This document shows, one piece after another, positions 53,565-64,000 of a DNA stretch of 64,000 bases. This stretch comes from Mytilus trossulus (taxonomy: Eukaryota > Mollusca > Bivalvia > Mytilida > Mytilidae): positions 434,001 through 498,000 of the forward strand of contig NC_086373.1 of assembly GCF_036588685.1 (NCBI RefSeq), written 5' to 3'. Both the position numbers and the translations under genes were made by a program. Within the stretch, counting starts at the first letter, position 1; each line of letters starts with the position of its first letter. The notes beneath the pieces were generated by a model, which ran no database searches, was not told the DNA's origin, and was given only the letters and a program-made list of their open reading frames with translations.

Positions 53565-55115
53565 AAGTAAGTAAGCAGTAAGTAAATTTTATTTAGAGTA
53601 GTAAAATAGTTGCCGTTAAAATACTTTAGTGTGATGTTTATGCATAACTATTTAGAACGTTAATATCTGCTTGCTTAACTATCTGTCTGTATCTGTATTT
53701 CCCACTTCTGTAATTAGGATGGGTACGTCACAGATTCCTTTCGGCTATTATGTGACGGGTTGGTCTGCGCACAATTAGTCGCGCTTGCTGAGGAGTGCTG
53801 ATTTAAACTCCTCGGCAGTAGTGGCGCACACTACTGAGTCTTCCAGATGGTTCCAGTTTATTGCAGTGCGCACAAAAATAGAGTTCTTGTACTGTTCTGT
53901 CTTACTAGTTGGAACTATGACCGCACGTTTGTTGTTACGGACTTGGTGGTCTATAATGTTTTTTGTTACAAAGTTATTATATGTTGTTGCTCTGATTTGT
54001 CTCTTTGGTCTATGAAATTGGATTAAATCGTCGGGAGGAAGCGCTGGTATCTTCCCCTCAACCACTTTGAAAAAGAAGATCAGTCGTTGTTGTTGGCGTC
54101 TTGATTGTAATGACGGGAGCTGAAGTTCTTTTAGCATTTTTGTCATACATCCTTCCTCTCTTGATTTGTAGTCTTTGGTAATGAATCTAGCACCTCTCTT
54201 TTGTATGGATTCTAGTTTGTCGATGTCTTTTTGGGTATATGGGTCCCAAATAATTGATCCATACTCCATTATTGATCGTATGAGAGCTATATATGCAGTT
54301 TTACGGCATTCCATAGGACAGTGTTGTAGGTTCCTTCTAAGGAAGCCTAGGGTAGAACTGGCTTTGTTACACGTATTTGTTATTTGTTCTTTCCATTTAA
54401 GATCTTCTTGTATTTGTAGTCCTAGGTATGGGTTGGATGACACTTGTTCAAGCGTGTGGTTGTTAAGGTTGTAAAAACGCTGACTTTTACTTTTCAGGCT
54501 AAGCATATAACATTTTTTGGCGTTGAAGCGCATACCCCAGTCGTCGGCCCATTTTTCTAGTGATTTGAGATCCTCTTGTAGTTTGTTATGGTCATTTTGG
54601 TTTTTGATTTCCCGGTAGAGCAAACAGTCGTCTGCAAATAGTCGTACTGATGAGTTTACTGCATCTGGGAGATCATTTATATGACACAGGAAGAGGATGG
54701 GTCCTAGTACCGTTCCTTGGGGGACTCCGGATTCAACAGAAGCATTGCTCGAGTTTTCTCCATCAAGTTGTACTCGCATTTTTCTTTCGGTTAGGAATGA
54801 AGTTAGCCATTTGTGGATATTTCCTCTAATTCCATATTGGTCTATTTTGTGCAAGAGTCTATCATGAGGTACTGTGTCGAACGCTTTTGAAAAATCCAGA
54901 ATCGCAATATCTACTTGGTTTCCTTTATCGTAGGATTGTAGCATATCATGGATTGTAATGGCAAGTTGGGTCTCACAGGAATATCCAGATCTAAAGCCGT
55001 GGTTTAGTGATGTTAATACATTATGCTTTTCCAGATGTTTGAGTATATGACGGCATATGATGTGCTCAAGAAGTTTACATGGTACTGATGTCAATGAGAC
55101 TATAATATACACCAT
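53565..55115 (-). mobile_element. 5'-truncated LINE (non-LTR retrotransposon)
   Basis: The minus-strand element begins abruptly inside the reverse transcriptase, at about 55,105, and ends with a short 3' UTR. It finishes in AATAAAATTTACTTACTGCTTACTTAC-type sequence (53,570-53,600), an AATAAA plus a TTAC-like microsatellite tail rather than poly-A. This is typical of CR1/L2-type elements. The endonuclease and ORF1 are absent. No target duplication was identified. Confidence 0.75.
53775..55115 (-). CDS. LINE reverse transcriptase fragment, 446 codons, open throughout
   Basis: The first six or so codons come from flanking DNA. Element sequence begins at VSLTSVPCKLLEHII (RT fingers). Then come FRSGYSCETQL, AILDFSKAFDTVPHDRLL (motif A), SGVPQGTVLGPILFL (motif B), SVRLFADDCLLYREI (motif C with the catalytic FADD) and FNAKKCYMLSLKSKS. 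The thumb and C-terminal part run to TAIGNWNHL-like AINWNHLEDSV and the stop. All catalytic aspartates are present, but without its N-terminal endonuclease it cannot retrotranspose by itself. The absence of any stop over 1.3 kb suggests recent insertion. The last residues SALLSKRD end like other CR1-like ORF2 proteins. Confidence 0.88.
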   Translation of the reverse strand: MVYIIVSLTSVPCKLLEHIICRHILKHLEKHNVLTSLNHGFRSGYSCETQLAITIHDMLQSYDKGNQVDIAILDFSKAFDTVPHDRLLHKIDQYGIRGNIHKWLTSFLTERKMRVQLDGENSSNASVESGVPQGTVLGPILFLCHINDLPDAVNSSVRLFADDCLLYREIKNQNDHNKLQEDLKSLEKWADDWGMRFNAKKCYMLSLKSKSQRFYNLNNHTLEQVSSNPYLGLQIQEDLKWKEQITNTCNKASSTLGFLRRNLQHCPMECRKTAYIALIRSIMEYGSIIWDPYTQKDIDKLESIQKRGARFITKDYKSREEGCMTKMLKELQLPSLQSRRQQQRLIFFFKVVEGKIPALPPDDLIQFHRPKRQIRATTYNNFVTKNIIDHQVRNNKRAVIVPTSKTEQYKNSIFVRTAINWNHLEDSVVCATTAEEFKSALLSKRD

Positions 55116-55624
55116 ATATACAAGCCTGTGTACTGCAAGACTTTAAAATTTGAGTACAATGTAGAACTAACTCTTATAACGCAAAAATAAATCATTGCTT
55201 ATTAACAGAGATATCAACATTAGTTAGCAAATAACCATCTGTAGCATCTTCTAAATGCATAGTATTTTGGCTTGCTCTACTTGGCTCCCATATGAATGAA
55301 GACCTTTTAATTCATAAACTCTATCCAGTGAATTCAACAGCCAAAATAGTTCGTAATCTACATCCTGGATAATGAATGGGTAATCCGTGTATATAATATG
55401 TACATTTCTGTAAATAAATTTTATGCATGTGCAACGTTCTGGTGGAGGATTTCATTACAATTTGGAATAACTTGTGAATATGTTAACATTTTTAAAAACT
55501 AATCCGTTAAGGGAACACAGCTAGGTGTGTGTGCTCCAACGCTGGAGGGATCTACATAAAGAAGAAGAAGAAGAAGAAGTCGGCATATATATACATTATA
55601 ACAGAGAAAACTTAGTATGTATAT

Positions 55625-55800
55625 AGGTCAAATGGCGAATCGGCACTTGGTTAAATCGGCACCTGGTTAAATCGGCACCCTGTATAGTCAAATCGGCACC
55701 GGGGCTAGTCAAATTGGCACCTGGTTAAATCAGCACTTGATGTAGTCAATTCGGCACCCATGTTAAATTTGATTAATATATATGTTGTGTAAAAGATGGA
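55625..55800 (-). repeat. Partial copy of the 'AAATCGGCACC' element
   Basis: The array of GGTTAAATCGGCACC units followed by GTAGTCAATTCGGCACCCAT and GTTAAATTTG is the reverse complement of 50,575-50,735. It lacks the TAGCTGCGG terminal repeat. Confidence 0.75.
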
Positions 55801-56895
55801 AGCCCTGGTGCCCGACTCCAACCACAGAATTTAAAATCCTATCAGCATGATCAATAAAGCATACATGCATAGGTGTATAAATAATACCTGTTATCTGTTA
55901 CCTGTTATCTAGTCTCCTCTAGCAGGAGCTTCGCTTCTATAGCGTACTTCAAATTTGCACCCTAACCCTTACACACGGGGCACTCATAAAATCAGTTTAT
56001 GTAGATATTATAATTTTTAACAGTAACATATATACAGCATGCAGACTAATCCATCACCATGTAAACGAAGTTAACTATATAATGATATATTAATATTTAT
56101 ATTATTAATATGCCAAACTCAAATATAACAGTAGAGCTTCTCACAAAACAAATATTAATATTGCAATGTCCTGTTTCTCTTAAATAAACCAAGGTTAACA
56201 AGGGCAATAGCAATTAAGTCATAAAAGGTTCATATTATAAGGAAGGCAGTGTCTGCGTGTCTACCTGTATGTGGGTACATATAGTCAAATTGTCATTTGT
56301 AGGCTACATGTACTCTTCTTCTACCACTAAGTTACCACCGTCATTAGGTTGACTATCCTGTCACTGTTTAGTCACACCTAATAAATTGCCATAGGATCGT
56401 GAAGGAAAGTGAAATATAAACTGAAATTATCAATAATATGGGGATTTTTTGTAGAACGATTGCGTGAAGAGTATGAAAAATAATAACTTCAAATTGTATT
56501 TTTTAGATAATAAGTTTATTTTAGATGTAACACGTCTTCTGATTGGCTGAAGTTATTTTGTTATCAGCCCATAGATAAAAAATTTAGTCATGTGACTGTG
56601 ACATCGTCAAAAAGCTTAACAAAAAATCTTTGTAATTATCTTAAAGCTGCATGGAAACTAAGATTGCAAATTATCAGTTAATATATAATTATTCATATTA
56701 TTATAAGTTATCTCTGCATTATTCAATTTATTTAATTGTTCTCTGTATTCTGTCATACATGTATTTGTCATATTTGTATATACCTTGTTTTATGCTAAAG
56801 CAATGTTGTTGCTAATGCAATAAAGATTCATTCATTCATTCAACGCTTTTCATGGTTTTCTACGGTTTGAAATGAAATTTAGAATTAAATTATAA

Positions 56896-57019
56896 GAAAT
56901 GACTGTAATATTTGTGGTGCACACTGTTAATTATTGCACTACATGCTTTATTCAGTGTGCACCAAATTTTTTATGTTTTTTCTTCAGAGACAGAAAAAAT
57001 TACAGTCATTCCTTAAATG
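56896..57019. mobile_element. Small hairpin MITE
   Basis: AAGAAATGACTGTAATATTT and GGTGCACACTG on the left pair with CAGTGTGCACC and AATTACAGTCATTCCTTA on the right. The loop is about 25 bases. Confidence 0.6.
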
Positions 57020-57846
57020 ATACGTAATAAACTTGGCAAATTAAAGGCACACTAATGGCAAATAAAACTACAGTCCCTGTTAAAGAAAAACATGATAAAA
57101 AATAATACTTTTATAAAATGTAAATGCAAATTTAAAGAATTAGGTTTAACTGAATTTGAAAAAGGACCCATATGAGATTTAAAAATAATCTTTTAGTAAA
57201 ATGTAAAACAGAAACTGAAATTTAAGTTTCAAGTTTAAAGTGGAAAGGACATTTCATTTGGAAAGTACTGAAAGTAGACAAAATTATCCTTGAAATCATG
57301 AATGGTTTACAATAGACATGATAGAAAAACAAGAAGTATGTGACTTAAAAAATTTAAACTATTGAATAAAACGTGGCAAATTTGATTTAAAACTATAATT
57401 TGAGACAAACACCTTGTGTAAAGCCTTTTTCCTGGCAAATTTGTTTGGAATATTTTGCCAGGAATACAGGAAAAATTTATTCTGTTAAACTTTAATTCCT
57501 CTTTAATTTTTGTGTTTCAAGCTCTATTTTTCTCAGCAGCTGCAAAATCTTATAATTTGCCATGCCATGGTATAGTTTTGTTGGGATGTAGCTTAACACT
57601 AGCAGCTTGGTAATTAAATAAAATCAATAGAGACGAGTCCCTTTAGCAAATGGTTAGTATAGAAAGTCCCTGTTTTTACCGAAGTAACAAAAACACTACA
57701 AACTAATAGTTGACTGTATCAACAACAACAACTTCTAAAAATTATAAGTTACCATGGTAATTGAGAGAATACATAATCACTTAAAACACATGTTTTGCTA
57801 TTTAATACCTACTTTTTGTTTATATTTTTTTATTTTTTTAATTCAG

Positions 57847-57949
57847 GAAGAAAATCAAAATGAACTGAAGACAGCAAAGATCATGGGGGATGATAAATGA
57901 AGACCATCACAGAATATTATCTAGAAGATAATGGAATTGAGAGAAAAAG
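57847..57949 (+). CDS. ERCC6L2: ERCC6L2 exon 1 (leader and first six codons)
   Basis: Acceptor TTTTTTAATTCAG and donor AAAAAG|GTACCT, so another leader exon must lie upstream. The start at 57931 (MELREK) is in frame with the Tudor exon. ATGAACTGA (57860) and ATGGGGGATGATAAATGA (57883) are upstream short frames and may damp translation. Confidence 0.6.
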
Positions 57950-60900
57950 GTACCTCATTTATTGAAGCAATCCCTGTATAGCTTTTGACTTGCAGTACAA
58001 TGGACTTGTGTTTTGTTGTTGAAGGTTTAATAAAATCAACTTAAAGTGTATTGACCTATAATGGTATTTTTTTTTTAAATTGTTATTTGGATGGAGAGTT
58101 GTCTCATTGGCACTCACACCACATCTTCCTATATCTAATTCATCTTTACTGTGCTCTGAAAGATCCCTTTTAATAATATTCTTAAATTACCATTACTTTC
58201 AGACCACAATCAAGACTGATCAGTGAACAGACTTGATGCTAATTGTACTAATAAAATGGCTTTTAAAAGCATTATTATGGTTATATTTGCTTAAATATTT
58301 TGACTTGGATAAAGTTTTCCTAATACAATGTTAGTTTTTATAGAATTGAAAGACCTCAATTTAATGTATACATTGTATCATGTATAAAAAATAATGATTT
58401 TCATATTGTCAATCAACTAATTAAATATGTGCCATGCTGTCCACTATAAAAATGTTTGCATAATTTGATGTTAAGTATAAACATGCAGCCACTTCTATAA
58501 CTTCAGAACCAGTGACACTAGGGAATGCAATCTTTGTAATTTCATTTGAAATACATATTAATTGAATTGCAGTATGGAGTAAAGGTGAAAAATGCTCTGC
58601 ACTTTACAAAGATGATGGAAATTTTTACCCAGGATTCATCTTGAAAATTATCAGATCACCTGACCTGAAAGCAGTTGTACAGTTTGATGGCTACACAAAG
58701 GAAGAAGCTGAAACAGTTGATATAACACAGATACAACCAATCCAAAGAAAACAGAAAGAAAAATCAGGTATTTCAAGTCTTAATAAAATTTGTTGTTATT
58801 GTAGTAATCACCATGTCTGATTCAAGCCTTGCAACAAATTAATGAAAACTTTTAATTCTTTCATAGATACAAATACTTGTTTTGAAAATTTTGTTGTAAA
58901 TGAAAAAAATCGATATAAAAAATGGGATACCACACACTAGTGTTTACCATCAAGTAGTTTGTTTAGCTCATAAACTTAGATATGGTCCATGTAAACTCAT
59001 TGATCCTTTGAGCATGTTGAATAAACTTATTCTCAAAGGTTATCAATTTATTAACACTTTAAGTGAAATCTTTTTCAATTATTGGTTTTATTGGTACTAA
59101 CAAGGATTTTGTTATTGACAAACTACAAATAAGTTAACAGTTATGCTAAGAGATGAATACTGATGATCCTGCATCCATATTGATTTTACTCTTCACAACA
59201 ACCCATGTTGAAATAATATTATGTTTTATAAGAACAGTTGTATCTTATATTTATTGTATTTATGGTCTAAGTAGTTGTCTTTGCTATACAAATTTACGAA
59301 ATGTTACTCAGTTTTAACTGTACTTATATCTATGTTACTTACTTATAAACCTGGCTATGTAGAGCTTAGTCAATGTTATATCTACATGTATGTAATAATT
59401 CATATTATAGTTTTGATTTTATTGCAGATGTAATATTGGTATCAGAGGAGAAAAGTGATGGTTTGTTTAAACCCCTTTGCGGTAAAGAAGAAGACAAATA
59501 TCTTGAGTAAGTAATTGAAAATTTTACATTAGATGTGGAAACAATCTAACTTGAAGTTATCAGAAAAAACATCTAACAATTGAATCAACTGAATAAACTC
59601 ATCACAGATACCAGGACCAAATTTAGCATATACCCCAGACGTGTGTTTTGTCTACAAAAGACTCATCAGTGAGGCTTGAATCCCAAAAAGTTAAACAGGC
59701 CAAATAAAGTACGAAGTTGAAGAGCATTGAGGACCAAAATTCCTAATAGAATTGATTATTATTTGCTGACTATGCTTTATTTTTAAAAAATGGGATAAGA
59801 TATAGGACATTATCATTTTAATCTTGCAAGACTTAAGCATGCTGTTTCCAGCGGTGTCGTTAATTTGAAATAAGTTTATTAATAGTTCAGTACTGGTATA
59901 TTGTATATATTTATATTATAGGAGTAAATACAGAGACCTGAGTGATGATGAGAGCGATGTCAGTTCTAGTGCTAGTATCCTTAAAACTCCACAGAGAAAG
60001 GGTGTGGTTGCCACAGGGGGTCAGTCCATCAGTCATAAAAAGACATCGGTTAGAGGGAGAAGAGGCAAAGAAAAAACTGTAAATTGTGAGAAAGATACAG
60101 ACAAATCACAAATTGAAAAAAGACAAAGGTAAGAATGTTTGCATGAATATGAAAAACATTTGCATTTCAATATAAATACTAAAATTTTCACAAATGTCCA
60201 TTTAATACATGCTTTGTGTACACAAATTTTATTGTGTACATCTTTGAAATAAAATCTCATAAATTGTTTAAAATGCATTCAGTTCTTTATTCAAAATTCA
60301 ATTAACATCTGTTTCAATTGTTTTAAAAATGGATGCATTGGTTCTTTATTACTTATGTTATTTTGTTTAGTTAGACTGTTTCAAAATTGCTTAAATCTTA
60401 GTTGTCAATTTGTCATACAATACCAATCTAAATTTTATTAAGTATAAACTCTATTGCAGAAATATCAAAGAAAATGACTCTGTACATTTGGAGCTGAGTG
60501 AGGATACATTTGACTCACAGAGACCATCCACTTCTAGAACAGCCCTCAGACATACCAGAAAAACTATAGATTTAAGTGATTCTTCAGATGACTCATTAAA
60601 TGATAGAAAAACTTCCAGACAGGATAGCAGCAAGTTGAATGAAGAGCACAAAAACACATTACCAGACACCAAACCAAGCCTGAAGAAATGTAGAAACAGC
60701 TCTACTGATTCTACGGAGGATAACTCAGATTTTAAAAATGAAGGTATGAACAATGATAATATTCATTAGGTATGCACACTTTTCTGATAAGGAATTGTTT
60801 ACAGCAGCTGAAAGTGAAAAATTAGTAGGGAATAAGCTTTTAAAAAATAGTCTTTTTAAGCAATGATGTTACATAGGAAAGTCTTATCAGCAGATGATCT

Positions 60901-63394
60901 CCAACAGTTAACTTATATTTATATATACAATATGTTACTGTTAGGAAATTATTGTGTCCATTTATTCTTGTGATTTGTCATTTTGGACTAAATTGCAATT
61001 TAAATTTTTGTGATATTGTGAAAAATCCTGTTTAATTCATAAATTTGATTTAAATTATTGCAATTATAAACCTGTCGCATTTTCGCAATAATAAAAACAT
61101 TGCAAATAATTCAGTAATATTATAAAAAAGAAGCTAAATTTCTAACACTTATGTTAAATCTAAACTCTTTATATAAATACAATGTATATATTTTTCAGGT
61201 TTTGATGAGTATGATTTGGAGAAGCCCAAGTTTAAGTTTACACCATCAGCCGCTAAGGTCCCATACAAGTTATCAGGACCAGATGAAATACCTGTCATAC
61301 AGGTAAACTAAAACAGTAGATGAAAAGTAGTTCATAGTGACCTACATTGCTTATCTTTACATTCATGTTCATATGAAAAAGAAGATGTGGTATGATTGCC
61401 AGAGACAACTGTCTACAAGAGACTCAGTTCATTTAAATACAATCATATGACTTGAACTGACACTTATCACTACTGAAACAAATAAAATCATGATTGAACA
61501 ATTATAATTGGCCATTTGCTATGAACTTTATGGAAATAATGCATTTGTCAATATTTGTGCTCTCTTTGTTTACCAAATCCAAACTGTATAATGACAAAGC
61601 AGCAATACAAATTTCCTTTAACTGTCAATCTCAAATGTGTTTTGAATGTTGTGCAGTTTCTATATATAATTTCCTATTCAGTTTTAAACAATACAGTTGA
61701 GTCTGATTTTTTGTCTAATTTACTTATATTTCAAAGCCATTTAAACAGACTAGATAAAAATATTTAATCATTGAAGAAAATCAAATGATTTGTTATAAAG
61801 TATTGATCAAGTATGCTAAACAGGTTTGATTGGGTATATTGTAAAGTCATTATTAGGTTTATTCCATTCTTCTCCTCTGAAACTACTGGACCAAATTTAA
61901 CCAAACTTGCCAACAATCATCATTGGGGTATCTAGTTCAAAAAATGTGTCTGGTGACCCCACCAACCAAGATGGCCGACATGGCTTAAAATAGTACATAG
62001 GATAAAATGCAGTTTTTGGCTCATATCTCTGAAACCAAAGCATTTAGAAAAAATCTGCTGAGATTAAATTGTTCATAAGGTCAACATCTATCTGCAATCT
62101 ACCTGAAATTTTCAGACCAATCAGGCGACTTTTTTTTGGGCTGCTGCCCCTGAATTTGTAATTTTTGCAGCTATTGGTTGTTATCTTGACATTTACTATA
62201 TATAGATAGAGATAAGCTATAAATTGCAGTTATGTACATCAAAGTAAGAGCTACAAATAAATCAACTTGGCCAAAATGGTCAATTGCCCCCCCCCCCCCC
62301 CCCCCCCTAAGGAGTTATTGTCCTTTGGCTTTATAGTAAAATTTTTACAATTTTCATAAATTTTTTCCACTGTCACTTCTGGGTCAATTTCATTATAAAT
62401 AGAGATAATTGTAAGCAGCAAGTATGTTCAATAAAGTAAGATGTACAAACACATCACCAACACAATTTTGTCATGAATCCATCTGTGTCCTTTGTTTAAT
62501 ATGCACATAGACCAAGGTTAGCGACACAGGCTCTTTAGAACCTCTAGTTCATAGGTTAACAAACTTTGACAACAGTCAACACCACTTAATATCCAAGAAA
62601 AAAATACTTTTTCATCCATCAAAGAAATTGGTACCCACATATTAAAAATGAATGAAAAGATGCACTTTATTTTATACTAAATCAAACTATTTAAATGATT
62701 AAAATATTTGATATAATAGCTTTATATTTTCCAGATACCTGCAACAATCAACCGTTACTTGAGAGACTACCAGAGGACAGGGATACAGTTTATGTATAAT
62801 CATTATAGAAATGGTCAGGGATGCATTCTGGGGGATGACATGGGTCTTGGTAAAACTGTTCAAGTAAGTTTTGTAACAGTTATGACATTGTCAACAAATT
62901 ATAAGAGTTATAAATATGTACATATGAAATAAAGTACAGTAAAACCTGCAAAATCTGGGAGACTGGGAGACAAGAAAAAAATGTTGGATTAAGCAGGTTG
63001 TAAGATAGACAAACTTGACACATGGGAATAATTTTACAGTTAAGGGGGCTCGCAGGTCTAAATCAGATTTTTTATTTAATATAGGATTTTGCTATATTTT
63101 TCTATAAATGAACTTTATCTTATACTTAATAGGAAAATGAAATATTTAAATTATATAAAGCATATTTATATCAAGCAATATTAAAGATTAATGAAAAAGA
63201 TTACTTAAAAAGCATTGGCATAAACAAAATGAAGCAAGTTAGTGATACATTTTTATTGAAATTTGCATTCCATTAATATTAATATTATGTGCCTTCCTCT
63301 TTGTTCAAAGGTGATTGGATTTATATCTGCTCTAATGAGGAAGCATGGAAACAGAATAGACATGCTGAAACATAAACCAAAGTTTATAAGACAG
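57847..63394 (+). CDS. ERCC6L2: ERCC6L2-like Snf2 ATPase, first eight exons (partial, continues past right edge)
   Basis: Exons: 57847-57949 (ATG 57931), 58573-58767, 59428-59506, 59922-60128, 60460-60743, 61199-61302, 62735-62863 and 63311-63394. All have GT/AG borders and compatible phases, giving 367 codons. Exon 2 encodes a Tudor-like module ([40 protein letters not shown]). Exons 3-5 encode an acidic, Ser/Lys-rich linker. Exons 6-7 encode [11 protein letters not shown], then the Q-motif [19 protein letters not shown] and the Walker A motif [15 protein letters not shown]. Exon 8 has [20 protein letters not shown]. The Tudor module plus this helicase start matches ERCC6L2 (end-joining and transcription-linked repair, nuclear and mitochondrial in human). 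The DEAH box and motifs II-VI must lie beyond the window. Two tiny upstream frames precede the ATG. Confidence 0.88.
58573..58767 (+). CDS. ERCC6L2: ERCC6L2 exon 2 (Tudor-like module)
   Basis: After acceptor TTGAATTGCAG it reads [41 protein letters not shown] and IQPIQRKQ, which form the five-strand pattern of a Tudor domain. Donor TCAG|GTATTT. Aromatic cage residues appear as W, Y, F and Y. Confidence 0.85.
59428..60743 (+). CDS. ERCC6L2: ERCC6L2 exons 3-5 (disordered linker)
   Basis: Exons 59428-59506, 59922-60128 and 60460-60743 give about 190 residues. Notable stretches are [30 protein letters not shown] (basic) and [18 protein letters not shown], a possible SUMO-interaction motif beside CK2-type acidic serines. 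I see no counterpart of this length in my memory of the vertebrate protein. Confidence 0.75.
59598..59745 (-). repeat. R3 fragment in ERCC6L2 intron 3
   Basis: GATACCAGGACCAAATTTAG, CCCAGACGTGTGTTTTGTC and ACTCATCAGTGAGGCTTG, then CCAAATAAAGTACGAAGTTG, closely similar to 3,690-3,815. Confidence 0.7.
61199..63394 (+). CDS. ERCC6L2: ERCC6L2 exons 6-8 (start of Snf2 ATPase core)
   Basis: 61199-61302 ([20 protein letters not shown]), 62735-62863 (Q-motif and Walker A) and 63311-63394 (motif Ia region). All phase-0 joins after exon 6. The text RYLRDYQR and [17 protein letters not shown] is nearly invariant in the family. Confidence 0.9.
61303..62734. other. ERCC6L2 intron 6, repeats only
   Basis: Contains an inverted R1 at 61,377-61,450 and an interspersed repeat with a run of 21 C at 62,287-62,307. 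No exon-like sequence; the open frames at 61,494 and 61,555 are noise. Confidence 0.55.
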
Positions 63395-64000
63395 GTAATT
63401 AATAACTCATTCACCAAATATTGATACTGTGAAAGTACTTTAATTCGTGGGTATCAATTTTCGTGGTTAAAGCAATATTTACATGTTCGTGGGTTTTTAA
63501 CTTCATGGATTTTAGTTTTCTAAATGAAAGCTATTGAAAAATTAAAGCCTTTAGAAAAGAAGGTTACAAAAAGTTTGGATTGAAGAAAATTGCAAAGTAA
63601 ACATTGACCAGGTTAATCGTAGTTTTAACACTAATTAACCCATGATAAAGTGATCAACAGATTAAAGACCATCAAAGGTGTTCATTAGGCCATACACATG
63701 TCACCTAAAGAAAACAGTAACATAAACCAATGCTATAAACGTATCTTGAATTGTCAAATAATTCTTATCAAAATCAAGCCCAGCATGAAATTATTATTTC
63801 CCATATGTACAATTTATGAGGATATATAATGACCACTTTATCATACTAGCATATCAATACCGGAAATCTGACTTTCATTGATCAAAAATATTTTTTATGA
63901 GAATTAAAAGATCAAAAGTTGTACAGTTAAGGTTATTTTAGATTAAAAAGGTATAATCATGCATGCGGTTGTAGTTCTGTGACTGCTATTGAAGTATATT
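63395..64000. other. ERCC6L2 intron 8 to the window edge
   Basis: No further exon. A dispersed repeat begins at about 63,430 (GAAAGTACTTTAATTCGTGG then GTATCAATTTTCGTGG). Confidence 0.5.

Noticed and set aside
53785-54474. Plus-strand open frames at 53,785 and 54,175
   Set aside because: They are antisense shadows of the LINE reverse transcriptase.
60451-60753. Minus-strand 100-codon open frame
   Set aside because: It is the antisense of ERCC6L2 exon 5.
1-64000. tRNA, rRNA or other structured RNA genes
   Set aside because: I looked for B-box-like GGTTCGA and cloverleaf patterns and found none convincing; a tRNAscan-SE or Infernal run would decide.

Overview
The window is animal nuclear DNA, most likely from a marine mussel (Mytilus or a close relative). 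The evidence is long AT-rich introns with GT/AG borders, several dispersed repeat families that I recognise as typical of mussel DNA (recalled, not searched), and metazoan genes (TOPORS, ERCC6L2, a prostanoid-type GPCR, a SUEL lectin, a VMO-I protein). There are no bacterial operons, and most short open frames are noise.

Layout. From 4.8 to 10.5 kb (minus strand) there is a three-coding-exon gene for a secreted vitelline membrane outer layer protein 1 (VMO1)-like protein of 205 aa. From 19.4 to 21.4 kb (minus) there is a two-coding-exon gene for a small secreted single-domain rhamnose/galactose-binding (SUEL) lectin. From 27.2 to 30.3 kb (minus) there is a two-coding-exon prostaglandin EP4-like receptor carrying a one-base frameshift in a homopolymer. 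From 40.1 to 46.7 kb (minus) lies TOPORS, a RING E3 ligase of 1580 aa encoded in one huge exon, with a probable upstream leader exon. From 57.8 kb to the right edge (plus) are the first eight exons of ERCC6L2, a Snf2-family ATPase; the gene continues beyond the window.

The rest is mobile and repetitive DNA: a 5'-truncated LINE with an intact 446-codon reverse transcriptase frame (53.6-55.1 kb), an internally deleted LINE relic with a 2A-like motif (16.3-16.7 kb), several YLDD reverse-transcriptase relics that look Penelope-like, foldback/MITE elements with clear inverted ends, a 190-bp tandem array, and many copies of mussel interspersed repeats.

The most unusual observation is a segmental duplication. 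About 3.5-3.9 kb upstream of the VMO1-like gene (10.36-14.2 kb) is repeated upstream of the lectin gene (21.28-24.8 kb). The duplicated block includes a TATA box and an apparent non-coding first exon with splice donor, and its proximal edge falls about 50 bp inside intron 1 of both genes. Two unrelated secreted proteins therefore seem to share one promoter-plus-leader-exon module. A second notable item is a 1286-bp foldback element (49,543-50,828) built from arrays of a 'AAATCGGCACC' unit and nested hairpins, with 20-bp perfect inverted ends and a 9-bp target duplication. All gene structures were deduced by eye from splice signals and reading frame; no database was searched.
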